Origin: Pseudolactococcus sp041800635 | GTDB taxonomy: Bacteria > Bacillota > Bacilli > Lactobacillales > Streptococcaceae | Reading direction: 5' to 3' | Length of the DNA stretch: 64,000 bases | Assembly: GCA_047833645.1 (NCBI GenBank) | Contig: CP181259.1 | Coordinates: 1,674,001 to 1,738,000, forward strand | Shown here: positions 24,173-33,251 of the stretch, in pieces | How the letters are laid out: the number at the start of each line of letters is the position of its first letter | Numbering within the stretch: position 1 is the stretch's first letter | Translations under genes and position numbers: made by a program | The notes under the pieces: model-generated | What the model was told of the DNA's origin: nothing | The model's input: only the letters and a program-made list of their open reading frames with translations | Databases searched by the model: none

Positions 24173-24973
24173 ATGTCAGATTGGTTAAATATCGCAGGAA
24201 AAGTTTATGTTGTGACAGGTGGGTCGTCAGGTATTGGTAAAGCAATTGTTGATGAGTTACTTGAAAGTGGTGCTAATGTTGCAAATTTGGACTTGAATGA
24301 AAATGATACAAAAAATGAACACTATCTGTTTATTAAAACGGATGTGACAAATCATGAGTCCGTTGCTGCAGCAGTATCAGAAATTGTTGCTAAATTTGGA
24401 ACGATTAATGGATTGGTAAATAATGCAGGTATCAATATGCCACGTTTACTTGTAGATGTGAAACATCCTGGCGGCGAATACGAATTATCAGAAAGTGCAT
24501 TTGATAAAATTTTCTCGATTAATGTTAAAGGTGCTTATATCGTTGCTCAATGTGTCTCACGGGTTATGGCTACTCATGATGGTGGTGTTATCGTTAATAT
24601 GTCATCTGAAGCTGGTCTTGAAGGGTCAGAGGGTCAGTCTCCTTATGCTGCTTCAAAAGCTGCTATTAACGGATTTACACGGTCATGGTCTAAGGAATTA
24701 GCCCGTCATGATATTCGTGTGGTCGGTGTTTCACCTGGTATTATGGAAGAAACTGGTTTGCGTACCCTTGCTTACGAGGAGTCTTTGGCTTATACACGTG
24801 GTAAAACGGTTGATGAATTACGATCAGGTTACAGTAATACAAGTGCAACACCGCTTGGTCGTAGTGGCAAATTATCTGAGGTTGCGGATTTGGTAGCTTA
24901 CTTTTTGAGTGACCGTGCAAGTTATATTACAGGTGTGACGACAAATGTTGCGGGTGGTAAATCACGAGGATAA
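24173..24973 (+). CDS. gutF: Sorbitol-6-phosphate 2-dehydrogenase
   Basis: 266 residues, short-chain dehydrogenase. NAD-binding TGGSSGIGKA (about 15-24), NNAG, and catalytic Tyr-x-x-x-Lys in YAASKAA. It oxidises sorbitol-6-phosphate, formed by the PTS encoded downstream, to fructose-6-phosphate. RBS AAGGAGG at 24158-24164. First gene of a gutF-R-M-C-B-A operon, the order I recall from Lactobacillus casei. Confidence 0.92.
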   Translation: MSDWLNIAGKVYVVTGGSSGIGKAIVDELLESGANVANLDLNENDTKNEHYLFIKTDVTNHESVAAAVSEIVAKFGTINGLVNNAGINMPRLLVDVKHPGGEYELSESAFDKIFSINVKGAYIVAQCVSRVMATHDGGVIVNMSSEAGLEGSEGQSPYAASKAAINGFTRSWSKELARHDIRVVGVSPGIMEETGLRTLAYEESLAYTRGKTVDELRSGYSNTSATPLGRSGKLSEVADLVAYFLSDRASYITGVTTNVAGGKSRG

Positions 24974-24997
24974 TCAGGAATTAGATTGAGGTAGAAA

Positions 24998-26833
24998 GTG
25001 GCATTAGTCGTAAGATTTACACAAATTTTAGAATTTTTGGTGGCTAAAGGTCAAGCGACGGAAATGCAGCTTTCTCACTTGATCAAAGCGAGTGAGCAGA
25101 CGGTTAGATCTGTTATGACGCAATTAAATCAAGCGTTGGAGGATGTGGCGGTCATCACGCGTGACAAAAAAATGTACCGACTAGTCGTTAAGGATTATGA
25201 TGAATTGGCTTTACTACTAGGGGGAGGTATTAAGGCGATAGCAGATTTTAATTCTTCGGATAAGCGGATTGCTTATATTTGCAAGGTTATGATTGAGCTA
25301 GGAGGTTATATTTTAATTGATGATATTGCTGATGAATTGGTAGTTTCTCGTGGGACTATTCAAAAAGATTTAAGAAAATTGGGTCAGTTGGTGACTCTCT
25401 ATGATGGTCAACTTGAGAGTAAGCCAAATTGTGGTGTTAGATTACTTGCGAGTGAGTTTGGTAAACGGTTGATTTTTCTCAACCATGTTTATGATTATTA
25501 TCAATATGAACTTAAATTTGATTCGGATTTCTTTGATTTATTAGATAACTTGTATGATAAGCTGAAGCTCAATCAAATACAGGTGACAACATTTGAGAGG
25601 GAGTTGTTACTGTCAATTAATCGGATTCAAGCAGGGCATATCATTGAAACTGAGATTGATAATTATTGTAATCTTGTTAATCATAATGAATTTTTAAACG
25701 ATTTCTTTATTAAAATTGAAAATAAGTTAAATCGTAATTTAACGCAATATGAACAAGATTTTATGGCATATCCTCTGAATATGAACAATAATTTTCCGTT
25801 TGATGCCACACGAATTGATTTCGCATTTATCAATCGATTAATTCATCAAATCGTTATGGATATTGATGAAGAGTATCCGATTCAGATGAATCAAACAACC
25901 TTGTTTGAAGCTTTAAAATTTCACGTGACTTTCTTACTCAATCGTACAAGATTTCAATATCAAGAGAAGAATATTTTCTTCAAATCAATTCAAAATCGGT
26001 ATCCTTTTGCCTATCAATTAGCAGAAATAGCTAAGGAGAGTATCAAAAAAGTAACGGGTCTTGTCATTTCTGACATTGAACTCAATACACTAGCCATTTA
26101 TTTTGAACTTTCACTTAGTAAGGTTCGGATTGATAGTACAAAAAAAGTTGCTTTGATTGCTAATGTTGGTACTGCAGCAAAGCAAATGTTATATTTACAA
26201 ATTCGTGCTATTTTGGGTGAGGACATTGTGATAACAGAGTTGACTGAGGAAGCGGCTAATCAAGATTTTTCAGAATTCATGGTTGTTTTTACGACGGTTC
26301 CTTTAAAAGCTATCTCGTCAAATGTGATGGAAATTCAAGTCGCAAATTTACTGGATGATGATTTTATTACAACACGACTGAGAACACTAAAAAATAGTAT
26401 TTTACTTGATAAATCAAAAGTCAGAATGACAATGACGCATTTGAATCAGACCTATTCAGAAAATTTAATACAAATGATGGGTGACCTAGAACAACAAGGT
26501 AAAGTAGACTCTCAATTTGCAGAACGAATTTTAGCTCGGAATCAGACTGCCTCAACGATTTTTGAAAATACTTTTGCTTTTCCCCATACGATAAATGTTG
26601 GTTCAAGTGATATTGTACTGAGCATTGGTTTGGCACCAAAAGATGAGATTAGTTTGATTTTTATGCTTGCTGTCCCTGAAAATTTGCTACCTAATTGGGA
26701 AAGTGATCTTGTTAAAGTTTATGATATGATTTTTGAAATTGTTGGTAAGCCAGAACTTCAGTATGAGATTTTGAAAATGGAAAATTTAGAACAGCTACAA
26801 GGATTGCTTAAAAGAAAGGGATTAATCATATGA
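24998..26833 (+). CDS. gutR: Sorbitol operon activator GutR (PRD/BglG-LicR type)
   Basis: 611 residues. Domains in order: two N-terminal HTH segments (about 5-65 and 85-140, DIADELVVSRGTIQKDLRKL), two PTS regulation domains (about 180-390, conserved His/Glu/Asn patterns), an EIIB-like part (about 390-470) and an EIIA(Mtl)-like domain with the histidine in FAFPHT (about 535). Such proteins are switched by PTS phosphorylation and activate transcription of the sugar operon. GTG start at 24998 with GAGGTAG before it. Stop overlaps gutM by 4 bases. Confidence 0.88.
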   Translation: MALVVRFTQILEFLVAKGQATEMQLSHLIKASEQTVRSVMTQLNQALEDVAVITRDKKMYRLVVKDYDELALLLGGGIKAIADFNSSDKRIAYICKVMIELGGYILIDDIADELVVSRGTIQKDLRKLGQLVTLYDGQLESKPNCGVRLLASEFGKRLIFLNHVYDYYQYELKFDSDFFDLLDNLYDKLKLNQIQVTTFERELLLSINRIQAGHIIETEIDNYCNLVNHNEFLNDFFIKIENKLNRNLTQYEQDFMAYPLNMNNNFPFDATRIDFAFINRLIHQIVMDIDEEYPIQMNQTTLFEALKFHVTFLLNRTRFQYQEKNIFFKSIQNRYPFAYQLAEIAKESIKKVTGLVISDIELNTLAIYFELSLSKVRIDSTKKVALIANVGTAAKQMLYLQIRAILGEDIVITELTEEAANQDFSEFMVVFTTVPLKAISSNVMEIQVANLLDDDFITTRLRTLKNSILLDKSKVRMTMTHLNQTYSENLIQMMGDLEQQGKVDSQFAERILARNQTASTIFENTFAFPHTINVGSSDIVLSIGLAPKDEISLIFMLAVPENLLPNWESDLVKVYDMIFEIVGKPELQYEILKMENLEQLQGLLKRKGLII

Positions 26834-27297
26834 ATACTTGGCTACTCATTGGCATTATTGCTGTTATCGCTTATGTCATACAAATTATTTTTGGTTTGCG
26901 TCAAATTAAGCATTTTAATCAAGTCTATCAAAAATTGAGGCAACAAGGTCGTGTTGCTATTGGTCGCAGACCAGGTCGTATTAAATCAGGAACGATTATG
27001 CTGTTTGCGCTTGATGCTAATGGGGTCATAACCGATACGCAAAAAATGCAAGGCATAAGTGTCATTTCAAAATTTAAACAACTTAATCAATTTAATGGTA
27101 TTGAATTACAAGCGTTGACATCTTATCATCCTTTGGTTTCAAAGGAATTAAAAATTACACGCCAGACGATTGAAAATGCACGTGAGCTTTATCTACGTGT
27201 TCAGTCTGGTGACTATCAGGAATCATCGCCTTTATCATTAGTTGATAAGTTAAGAATGCACGCAATGGTTGTTAGAAAACAATTATTGCATAAATAA
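26830..27297 (+). CDS. gutM: Glucitol operon activator GutM
   Basis: 155 residues. One N-terminal membrane helix (about 4-22) followed by a cytoplasmic basic domain with RPGRIKSGTIMLFALD; this matches the GutM/SrlM family, an accessory activator of sorbitol operons whose mechanism is not settled. ATGA overlap with gutR implies coupled translation. Confidence 0.9.
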   Translation: MNTWLLIGIIAVIAYVIQIIFGLRQIKHFNQVYQKLRQQGRVAIGRRPGRIKSGTIMLFALDANGVITDTQKMQGISVISKFKQLNQFNGIELQALTSYHPLVSKELKITRQTIENARELYLRVQSGDYQESSPLSLVDKLRMHAMVVRKQLLHK

Positions 27298-27381
27298 GAT
27301 GTGTTTGCTTTACTGCATCAATCTTTGGTTTGATGCGGTAAGTGAGAATAAACAAGACGATCATATTAGAGGAGAAAAAAG

Positions 27382-27945
27382 ATGGATTTAATTATTAAAT
27401 TTGCGGATGGCTTTATGAGCCTCTTTAAAACTGGTGGGGAGACCTTTATTAGCTGGATGACTGGCATTGTCCCGGTTGTCTTAATGCTACTTGTCGCAAT
27501 GAATGCGCTCATTGCCTTAATTGGTGAAGATAAGATTCAAAGAGTTGCACAAGCATCAACTAAAAATCCTATTGCGCGTTACTTGGCCCTACCATTTTTA
27601 TCTGCTTTTATGCTAGGTAATCCAATGAGTCACACTATGGGGCGCTTTTTACCAGAATATTACAAGCCAAGCTATTCAGCGGCAGTCATGCAATTTTGTC
27701 ATACAAGTAATGGTATTTTTCCTCATATCAACCCAGGTGAATTATTTGTTTGGATGGGTATTGCACAAGGTATTCAAAAATTAGGTTTGAATCAAACCGA
27801 ACTTGCCATTCGTTATCTCTTGGTTGGATTAGTGATGAATTTCATTGGCGGTTGGGTAACAGACTTGACAACTGCTTTTGTTTCAAAACAACAAGGGATT
27901 ACATTAAGCAAGACAGTTGCTGTTAATCCGGACTTGGCATCGTGA
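27382..27945 (+). CDS. gutC: PTS sorbitol-specific EIIC component
   Basis: 187 residues, several membrane helices; family features LGNPMSHTMGRFLPE and the closing FIGGWVTDLTTAFV. Forms the membrane channel for sorbitol uptake with GutB (EIIBC). RBS GAGGAG at 27370-27375. 84 bases separate it from gutM; that gap holds TGATGCGG/CTGCATCA-type symmetry around 27313-27340, not a clear terminator. Confidence 0.93.
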   Translation: MDLIIKFADGFMSLFKTGGETFISWMTGIVPVVLMLLVAMNALIALIGEDKIQRVAQASTKNPIARYLALPFLSAFMLGNPMSHTMGRFLPEYYKPSYSAAVMQFCHTSNGIFPHINPGELFVWMGIAQGIQKLGLNQTELAIRYLLVGLVMNFIGGWVTDLTTAFVSKQQGITLSKTVAVNPDLAS

Positions 27946-27969
27946 TTGTATTTTGAGAGGAAAAAAGAA

Positions 27970-28968
27970 ATGACTGAATATAAAAGTATTGTAGTAACTA
28001 AAGGTGCTGGTGGATATGGAGGGCCCTTGACAATCACACCAACAGCAGAAAAGCATAAATTCATCTATATCACAGGTGGTGGGGAACGTCCAGCTATTGT
28101 TGATAAAATAGAAGAGCTGACAGGGATGATATCAGTGAACGGTTTTAAAACATCTATTCCAGACAGTGAAATTGCGTTAGCTATTGTTGACTGCGGTGGA
28201 ACACTTCGATGTGGTATTTATCCACAAAAGGGAATTCCAACGATTAATATTGTGGCGACTGGAAAAAGTGGTCCCTTGGCACAATATATTAACGAAACAA
28301 TCTATGTCTCAGCAGTTAAAGCAGAAAATATCCAACCAACGGATGCCAATGTCGTCATATCACACAAACAAGATGCGGCGCCAAAAGACGCGGCAGCATT
28401 CGATACATCTAAAAAGATTACGGAACAGCGCGCAGAAGGTGGGAGTTTTATCGCTAAAATCGGAATGGGTGCAGGTAAGGTTGTCGCGATTTTCAACCAA
28501 GCAGCGCGTGAAGCGATTCAAACATTAATTCAAACAGTCTTACCATTTATGGCTTTTGTATCTCTTTTAATTGGGGTTATTCAAGGCTCAGGTGTTGGTG
28601 ATTTGTTTGCTAAAGCGATGATTCCATTAGCGGGTAATACAGTTGGACTATTTGTGATTGGTTTCATTTGTTCTTTGCCATTCCTATCACCGCTCTTAGG
28701 ACCAGGTGCAGTCATTTCTCAAATTATCGGAACATTGATTGGAGTAGAAATCGGTAAAGGAAACATTCCGCCACATCTTGCTTTGCCAGCCTTGTTTGCA
28801 ATCAACACACAAAATGGTTGTGATTTCATTCCGGTCAGTCTGGGTTTGATGGAAGCCGAATCTGAAACAGTTGAAGTTGGTGTTCCCAGTGTGCTTTATT
28901 CACGTTTCTTGAATGGTTTACCGCGTGTTGTTGTTGCTTGGTTAGCAAGTTTTGGATTATATAGATAA
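27970..28968 (+). CDS. gutB: PTS sorbitol-specific EIIBC component
   Basis: 332 residues. The N-terminal EIIB domain (about 1-120) carries the phosphorylatable Cys in IVDCGGTLRCG; the C-terminal part is membrane-embedded (VLPFMAFVSLLIGVIQG, FLSPLLGPGAVISQI). Start ATG at 27970 behind GAGAGG (27955-27960). Passes phosphate from GutA to sorbitol during transport. Next gene gutA follows after 10 bases. Confidence 0.93.
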   Translation: MTEYKSIVVTKGAGGYGGPLTITPTAEKHKFIYITGGGERPAIVDKIEELTGMISVNGFKTSIPDSEIALAIVDCGGTLRCGIYPQKGIPTINIVATGKSGPLAQYINETIYVSAVKAENIQPTDANVVISHKQDAAPKDAAAFDTSKKITEQRAEGGSFIAKIGMGAGKVVAIFNQAAREAIQTLIQTVLPFMAFVSLLIGVIQGSGVGDLFAKAMIPLAGNTVGLFVIGFICSLPFLSPLLGPGAVISQIIGTLIGVEIGKGNIPPHLALPALFAINTQNGCDFIPVSLGLMEAESETVEVGVPSVLYSRFLNGLPRVVVAWLASFGLYR

Positions 28969-28978
28969 GGAAGAAAAG

Positions 28979-29335
28979 ATGACGGTTTTTACAACTCAAA
29001 TTAAAGCGATTGGTCCCGAAGCACAAAGCTTGAGAGAAAGTCAAATGATGATTTTATTTGGCGAAGAGGCACCCGCAATGTTAGCTGAATTTTGTTATAC
29101 GATTGAGGTCAAGTCGATTCATGATGCTATCAAAGTCGGGCAAAATATCATTTTTGATGATGTTCCCTACTTTATTACAGCAGTTGGTGATGTAGTTAAA
29201 CAAAATTTAACATCGCTTGGTCATATTACGATTAAATTTGATGGGGCGCGTGAAGCTGAATTACCTGGTACGCTTTATGTTGAGGGAAAAAGCTTACCAA
29301 ATGTACAGGTTGGTTCAACAATCGAGATTGTTTAA
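28979..29335 (+). CDS. gutA: PTS sorbitol-specific EIIA component
   Basis: 118 residues, cytoplasmic. Matches the glucitol EIIA fold: FGEEAPAMLAEFCYTIEV, then VGDVVKQNLTSLGHITIKFDG with the conserved Gly-His in which His is phosphorylated by HPr. RBS AAGGAAG at 28968-28974. Last gene of the gut operon; a terminator follows at 29367-29417. Confidence 0.93.
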   Translation: MTVFTTQIKAIGPEAQSLRESQMMILFGEEAPAMLAEFCYTIEVKSIHDAIKVGQNIIFDDVPYFITAVGDVVKQNLTSLGHITIKFDGAREAELPGTLYVEGKSLPNVQVGSTIEIV

Positions 29336-29366
29336 CCAAAGAATATCTCAGTCGTTAAAATATAAG

Positions 29367-29417
29367 AAAATTGCATTTAAGGCTACATTATGTGAGTAGC
29401 TAGAAAAGCAATTTTTT
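29367..29417 (+). terminator. Terminator of the gut operon
   Basis: AAAATTGC (29367-29374) against GCAATTTTTT (29408-29417), inner GGCTAC/GTAGCT, then T. Confidence 0.75.
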
Positions 29418-29518
29418 GTTAATTGTCGTTTTTTGGGAGAGATAGAAAATAAGCAAATTTGTTACTTTTATAAGACTAGCGTATTAATGAATGACAGATA
29501 AATAAGAGGTTTTGATTA

Positions 29519-30081
29519 ATGATAAAAACAGTAATATTTGATATGGATGGTGTTTTAGTTGACTCAGAGTATACCTTTTTGGAAACGAAAACAGATATGT
29601 TAAAGACAGCTGGTTTTCCTATTATATTAATGACATGAATGAAAGACGTGAGGTGATGATAGCAAGAGATGGTATTCGTGCTATCAAAGGGGCGCAGGAT
29701 TTAGTGAAACGACTTTTTGAAGCTGGTTTCAAATTAGCAGTTGCCTCTTCTTCTCCTAAATATGAGATTGTGCGAGCAATGACTGAGTTAGGACTTGTTG
29801 ACTATTTTGAAGTGTTGGTGAGTGGAGAAGAAGTGGCGCATTCTAAACCAGCACCTGATGTCTTTTTAGCAGCAGCAGAAAGGCTAGGTGTTTCTGCTCA
29901 AGATGCGATAATTATTGAAGATACGAAAAATGGCAGTTTAGCTGCTAGACGAGCTGGTGCTTATGTGATTGGCTTTGAAAATCCTAATTATCCAGCTCAA
30001 GATTTGAGCAATGCTGATATCATTGTTACAGATTATCAAGAACTGACAATTGAGAAACTCCAGAATTTAAAAGTAATTTGA
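29519..30081 (+). pseudogene. HAD-superfamily phosphatase (beta-PGM-like) with deleted cap and frameshift
   Basis: 29519-29638 encodes a good HAD start (VIFDMDGVLVDSEY) and stops after 39 residues. From about 29617, one frame over, the rest continues (YYINDMNERREVMIARDGIRAI, then AVASSSPKYEIV, KPAPDVFLAAAERLGV, VIEDTKNG-type IIEDTKNGS) to 30081. Between the pieces about 55-60 residues of the helical cap expected in this family are missing. The catalytic Asp pair, Ser/Lys and acidic motif III all remain, but on two frames. A 148-residue product from ATG 29635 would lack the nucleophile. Confidence 0.8.
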
Positions 30082-30118
30082 GAGTAAGAAATTGTGGAGT
30101 TGGGATAAAAAAACTCCT

Positions 30119-30174
30119 AAAATAGGCTATGAATGATTTCTAATGTTAATAGAAATTGTTCATAGCCTATTTTT
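30119..30174 (+). terminator. Strong terminator after the HAD pseudogene
   Basis: AAAATAGGCTATGAA (30119-30133) and TTCATAGCCTATTTTT (30159-30174) are near-perfect, with TTTCT/AGAAA inside. Confidence 0.9.
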
Positions 30175-30228
30175 GTATCATTTTCCGAGAAAATTGTAAA
30201 ATAACATTATGATTCATTGAGAACAATT

Positions 30229-30330
30229 ACGAAATTGGTATTCTTTTGCCAAAACAATACGAAATCGGTAAGAAAAGTGCTGTTTTTGTGCGAAATTGGT
30301 ATTCTTTTGGCAAAACAATGCGAAATTGGT
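30229..30330 (+). repeat. 41-20-41 intergenic repeat, locus 2
   Basis: Two 41-base copies, 30229-30269 and 30290-30330, both with CGAAATTGGTATTCTTTTG then CAAAACAAT-CGAAAT-GGT. The 61-base offset and 20-base linker are the same as at 5681-5782, though the sequence differs by several bases. The rest of 30175-30590 is AT-rich with no gene that I can see. Confidence 0.75.
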
Positions 30331-30598
30331 AAAAATAAACTGGTAGGTTTACTTTTCTTTTTTGATGACTGAAGATTTTTATCCCAGTTTCTTTATAAAA
30401 TTTTTCATAAAAGCTGTAAATTATTGGGTGAAACTATTTATAATCGTAATTTAATATAATAAATGTTTTTACTTTTTAAAGATAAAATAAAAGTATTATT
30501 TATGTGTTATTTACATTATTTTTTCTTAATATTTACTGTATTTTTACATTAACTTAACTTTCCTCATGATAGAATGAGTGTATTAGTGAAAGGGTGGT

Positions 30599-30710
30599 GG
30601 TAGTTAGAGTCGGAAATAGAGGCACGTATATAATAAAATAATAATGATATTTTACATGTGTCTATGTGAAAAAATAAAAGGAATATTTAAGGGCACCTCT
30701 AATAACTACC
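30599..30710 (+). other. Inverted repeat in the AT-rich gap before the IS remnants
   Basis: GGTAGTTAGAG (30599-30609) is repeated inverted as CTCTAATAACTACC (30697-30710) with three extra bases; AGAGG (30618-30622) pairs with CCTCT just inside. GGGCACCTCTAATAACTACC (30691-30710) could be an outer end of the truncated IS5-type element. A hairpin with T-tract (ACACAG...CTGTGTTTTT) follows at about 30745-30778. Confidence 0.35.
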
Positions 30711-30825
30711 AATTAATTCACCTCTAAATGAAATTAGAAAAAAACACAGAAAACTAAGCATAGTCTACTGTGTTTTTCTTTATGTTACAGACGCCACTTG
30801 ACTGTTTATTCTTATTTTAGACAGA

Positions 30826-31330
30826 TTACCTCCATGTTTTGAGATTTAAACGTTTAACTTGTTCGTACCTCAATAAGTTATAAGTCAGATTTGTAAGGTC
30901 AGTATTTAAAACAGCTCGATCGAATCCAATAGAACGTAAACTAGAACCATGCATTGAATTTTCAACAAAGCCAAATACATGTTGAATACGGACACGTATT
31001 TTCGAAATGATTTTATTAAACATTTTATCGTCTGCCTTAAGAGATTTACAACGTGTGTTTTTAAGACAGGTAAAAAGTTCAGCACCTTTAGGTGTTGCTT
31101 GATTTTGATAAGCTGAGTCTGCTAAGGTGATCTCATCGGGATCAACAAGAACCCCTATTACTTGAGAATCATGCACATTTGCAGGCGTTGTTTGATAATT
31201 CTTTACGAATTTTGATTTGGTATCTATAGCAATATGATTTTTGTAGCCATAGTGTCTCTCATTACCTTTAATTGTCCAGCGAGCAGCTGTATCCTTCTGT
31301 TGGACCAATGTCAAATATTTAGACACAAAA
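30826..31330 (-). pseudogene. IS5-family transposase, C-terminal remnant
   Basis: About 166 residues of a DDE transposase: AARWTIKGNERHYGYKNHIAID, NVHDSQVIGVLVDPDE, ADSAYQNQATPKG and the closing RIQHVFGFVENSMHG with the catalytic Glu. The N-terminal part with the first Asp is missing; the frame starts at the edge of the IS3-family element (31331), which therefore seems to have inserted in or recombined with it. Not functional. Confidence 0.8.
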
Positions 31331-31334
31331 TGAG

Positions 31335-32066
31335 CTATATTTTCTTAAAATAATTTTCTTCTTTCTGATTTGGAGTTAAACCATTGTTGGCGGAATGAGG
31401 ATTATAATTGTTATAAAATTGTTCGATGTATTCAAAGCAAGAGAGTTGTACTTCATGGAGTGAGTGATAAGTTCTTCGATTAATCTCCCGTTGTTTAAGG
31501 TACTTAAAAAAGACCTCGGTTACTGCGTTGTCGTAAGGATACCCAGGTTTAGAGTAAGAAGCAAGCAATTGATGCTCATCTAATATTTTTCTAAAGGAAG
31601 CAGCTTTAAATTGACTGCCTTGATCAGAATGAAAAATGATTGGTTCCTTGGGTCTTCTCTTGTTCAAAGCCATCTTAAGTGTGTCACAAGCGAGCCTTGC
31701 ATCAATCTTATCACTTACTTTCCACGCAATACATTTTCTCGAGTAGAGATCAAGGATGGCGCAGAGATAAACGTGACGCTTAGGACCAATGGAAATATAA
31801 GTAAAATCAGTTGTCCACACTTGATTGGGAGACTTGGGATTAAATTCCTGTTTAAGTAGATTATCAGAAGAAAATACAGGAGATGTGTTTGATTTAAAGC
31901 GAGGTTTTAGGGTTGACATTTTAGGAAGTGTCATTGACTTGAGGAGTCGTAAGATACGCCCTTCAGAGACATTGATGCCATAGTCACGCAGGAGAATAAT
32001 TTTAAAAGCTCTTGTTCCAATTCTTTTCTTAGCTTTCATATAAATCTCAAGAAGTATTTTTCTCAA
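31335..32066 (-). CDS. IS3-family transposase OrfB (DDE integrase domain)
   Basis: At least 243 residues. The integrase core has all three acidic residues: Asp in WTTDFTYI, Asp in FHSDQGSQF and Glu in NAVTEVFFKYLK. No ATG is needed: the frame remains open upstream to the A7 slippery run (32234-32240) inside orfA, one frame back, so OrfAB is presumably made by programmed -1 frameshifting as in other IS3 elements. Appears intact. Confidence 0.85.
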   Translation of the reverse strand: MRKILLEIYMKAKKRIGTRAFKIILLRDYGINVSEGRILRLLKSMTLPKMSTLKPRFKSNTSPVFSSDNLLKQEFNPKSPNQVWTTDFTYISIGPKRHVYLCAILDLYSRKCIAWKVSDKIDARLACDTLKMALNKRRPKEPIIFHSDQGSQFKAASFRKILDEHQLLASYSKPGYPYDNAVTEVFFKYLKQREINRRTYHSLHEVQLSCFEYIEQFYNNYNPHSANNGLTPNQKEENYFKKI

Positions 32067-32200
32067 GCGTTGATTCTCTATTTCACGCTTCGAAGGCTTC
32101 TTGTTTATGAAGTTATAGTAAGTGGAACGATTGACATGTAAAACACGACAGAGGATAACTGTCGTGTGTTCAAATCGGAGCCGATAGATAGCTTTTATTC

Positions 32201-32476
32201 TTACTTGGAGTTTTGCATGAATATGGCACTCGCTTTTTTTAAGATGAGATTTTCTTCCTCTAGTTGGGCATTCCTTTTTTGTAATTCTTGAATCTGTTTA
32301 GCAGTCAAGACCGTATTATCTTCAAGTCGTACTTGAGAATACTGCTTGATCCATTTTGCGAGTGCAGAAGCGGAGACACCATAATCTTTACAGAGTTCGG
32401 CTTGAGTTTTACCTGTTTGATAGAGGTTGACGAGGGATTGTTTAAAGTCCTCATCGTAACGTTTAAATCCTGACAT
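32201..32476 (-). CDS. IS3-family transposase OrfA (HTH/leucine zipper)
   Basis: 91 residues. HTH part FKQSLVNLYQTGKTQAELCK-DYGVSASALAKWIK and a leucine-zipper-like end (ELQKRNAQLEEENLILKKA). Start at 32476 (MSGFKRYDEDF) with AAAGGAC just upstream on the minus strand. Contains the A7G frameshift site near its end that leads into orfB. Confidence 0.85.
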   Translation of the reverse strand: MSGFKRYDEDFKQSLVNLYQTGKTQAELCKDYGVSASALAKWIKQYSQVRLEDNTVLTAKQIQELQKRNAQLEEENLILKKASAIFMQNSK

Positions 32477-32554
32477 AAAAGTCCTTTCGTTTTTGTGTCT
32501 TCTTAGACAGATTATAGCACACAAATTGGTGTCTACTTTTATAGTATAGCTCCA

Positions 32555-33247
32555 GTACATTGTGAAACGACAACAGGTATTTTAAATGATATTCAAGCCA
32601 TTAGCCAAGTTGCTAAAGCGCGTCAATTAACCTTTATCGTTGATGCCATGAGTAGTTTTGGTGGCATACCGATTGATGTGGCCGACTTAAACATTGATTT
32701 CTTGATTTCCAGTGCCAATAAATGTATTCAAGGGGTACCGGGATTTTCGTTTATTATTGCTAAAAAAGAGGCTATGTTAGCAACAAAAGGCAAAGCAATC
32801 TCCTTATCTTTGGATCTTTATGATCAGTGGGAAACCATGTCAAAGGATGGTAAATGGCGTTTTACAAGTCCAACGCATGCTGTCATCGCTTTTGAACAAG
32901 CGCTGCAAGAATTAGAAAAAGAAGGCGGGGTGAAGGCGAGATATGCACGATATCAAGCTAATATGACGCAACTGGTGTCGCTTTTTAAAGCAAATGGTTT
33001 AGTGGCCTATATTTCTGAAGCAAGACAATCACCAATTATTGCAACTTTTCAACTGCCGAGTTATGAGATTGATTTTAATGAGATGTATGAGTTTGTTAAG
33101 TCGCAAGGTTATGCCATTTATCCAAGTAAGCTCCTTGATTTGAATACCTTTAGAGTTGGGGTGATTGGTGAGGTTTATCAGGCGGACATTGAGCGCGTAT
33201 CAGGTATTTTTGATACCTACTTGACGAATAAGAAAATTGAAAGGTGA
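32555..33247 (+). pseudogene. phnW: 2-aminoethylphosphonate-pyruvate transaminase, C-terminal part only
   Basis: The frame begins at the IS boundary with VHCETTTGILNDI and runs about 230 residues to TGA at 33245-33247. FIVDAMSSFGG (cofactor Asp) and SSANKCIQGVPGFSFI (Schiff-base Lys) identify a PhnW-type class V aminotransferase. The family is about 360 residues; the first third is missing and is not found on the other side of the IS. The enzyme would move the amino group of 2-aminoethylphosphonate to pyruvate. phnX follows after 4 bases. Confidence 0.85.
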
Positions 33248-33251
33248 TAAG

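Larger units (their letters stand above)
31331..32554 (-). mobile_element. IS3-family insertion sequence
   Basis: About 1.22 kb with two overlapping transposase frames on the minus strand. Imperfect terminal inverted repeats: TGAGCTATAT at 31331 and, reading from the other side, TGGAGCTATAC at 32554. orfB ends inside the left repeat. No target duplication is evident: the left flank is IS5-remnant DNA, the right flank is the phnW fragment. This suggests a deletion or recombination after insertion. Confidence 0.8.

Noticed and set aside
30229..30330. CRISPR array
   Set aside because: Two 41-base repeats with one 20-base linker could suggest a mini-array, but the same dimer with a different linker recurs at 5681-5782, repeats are imperfect, the unit count is always two, and no cas genes are present.
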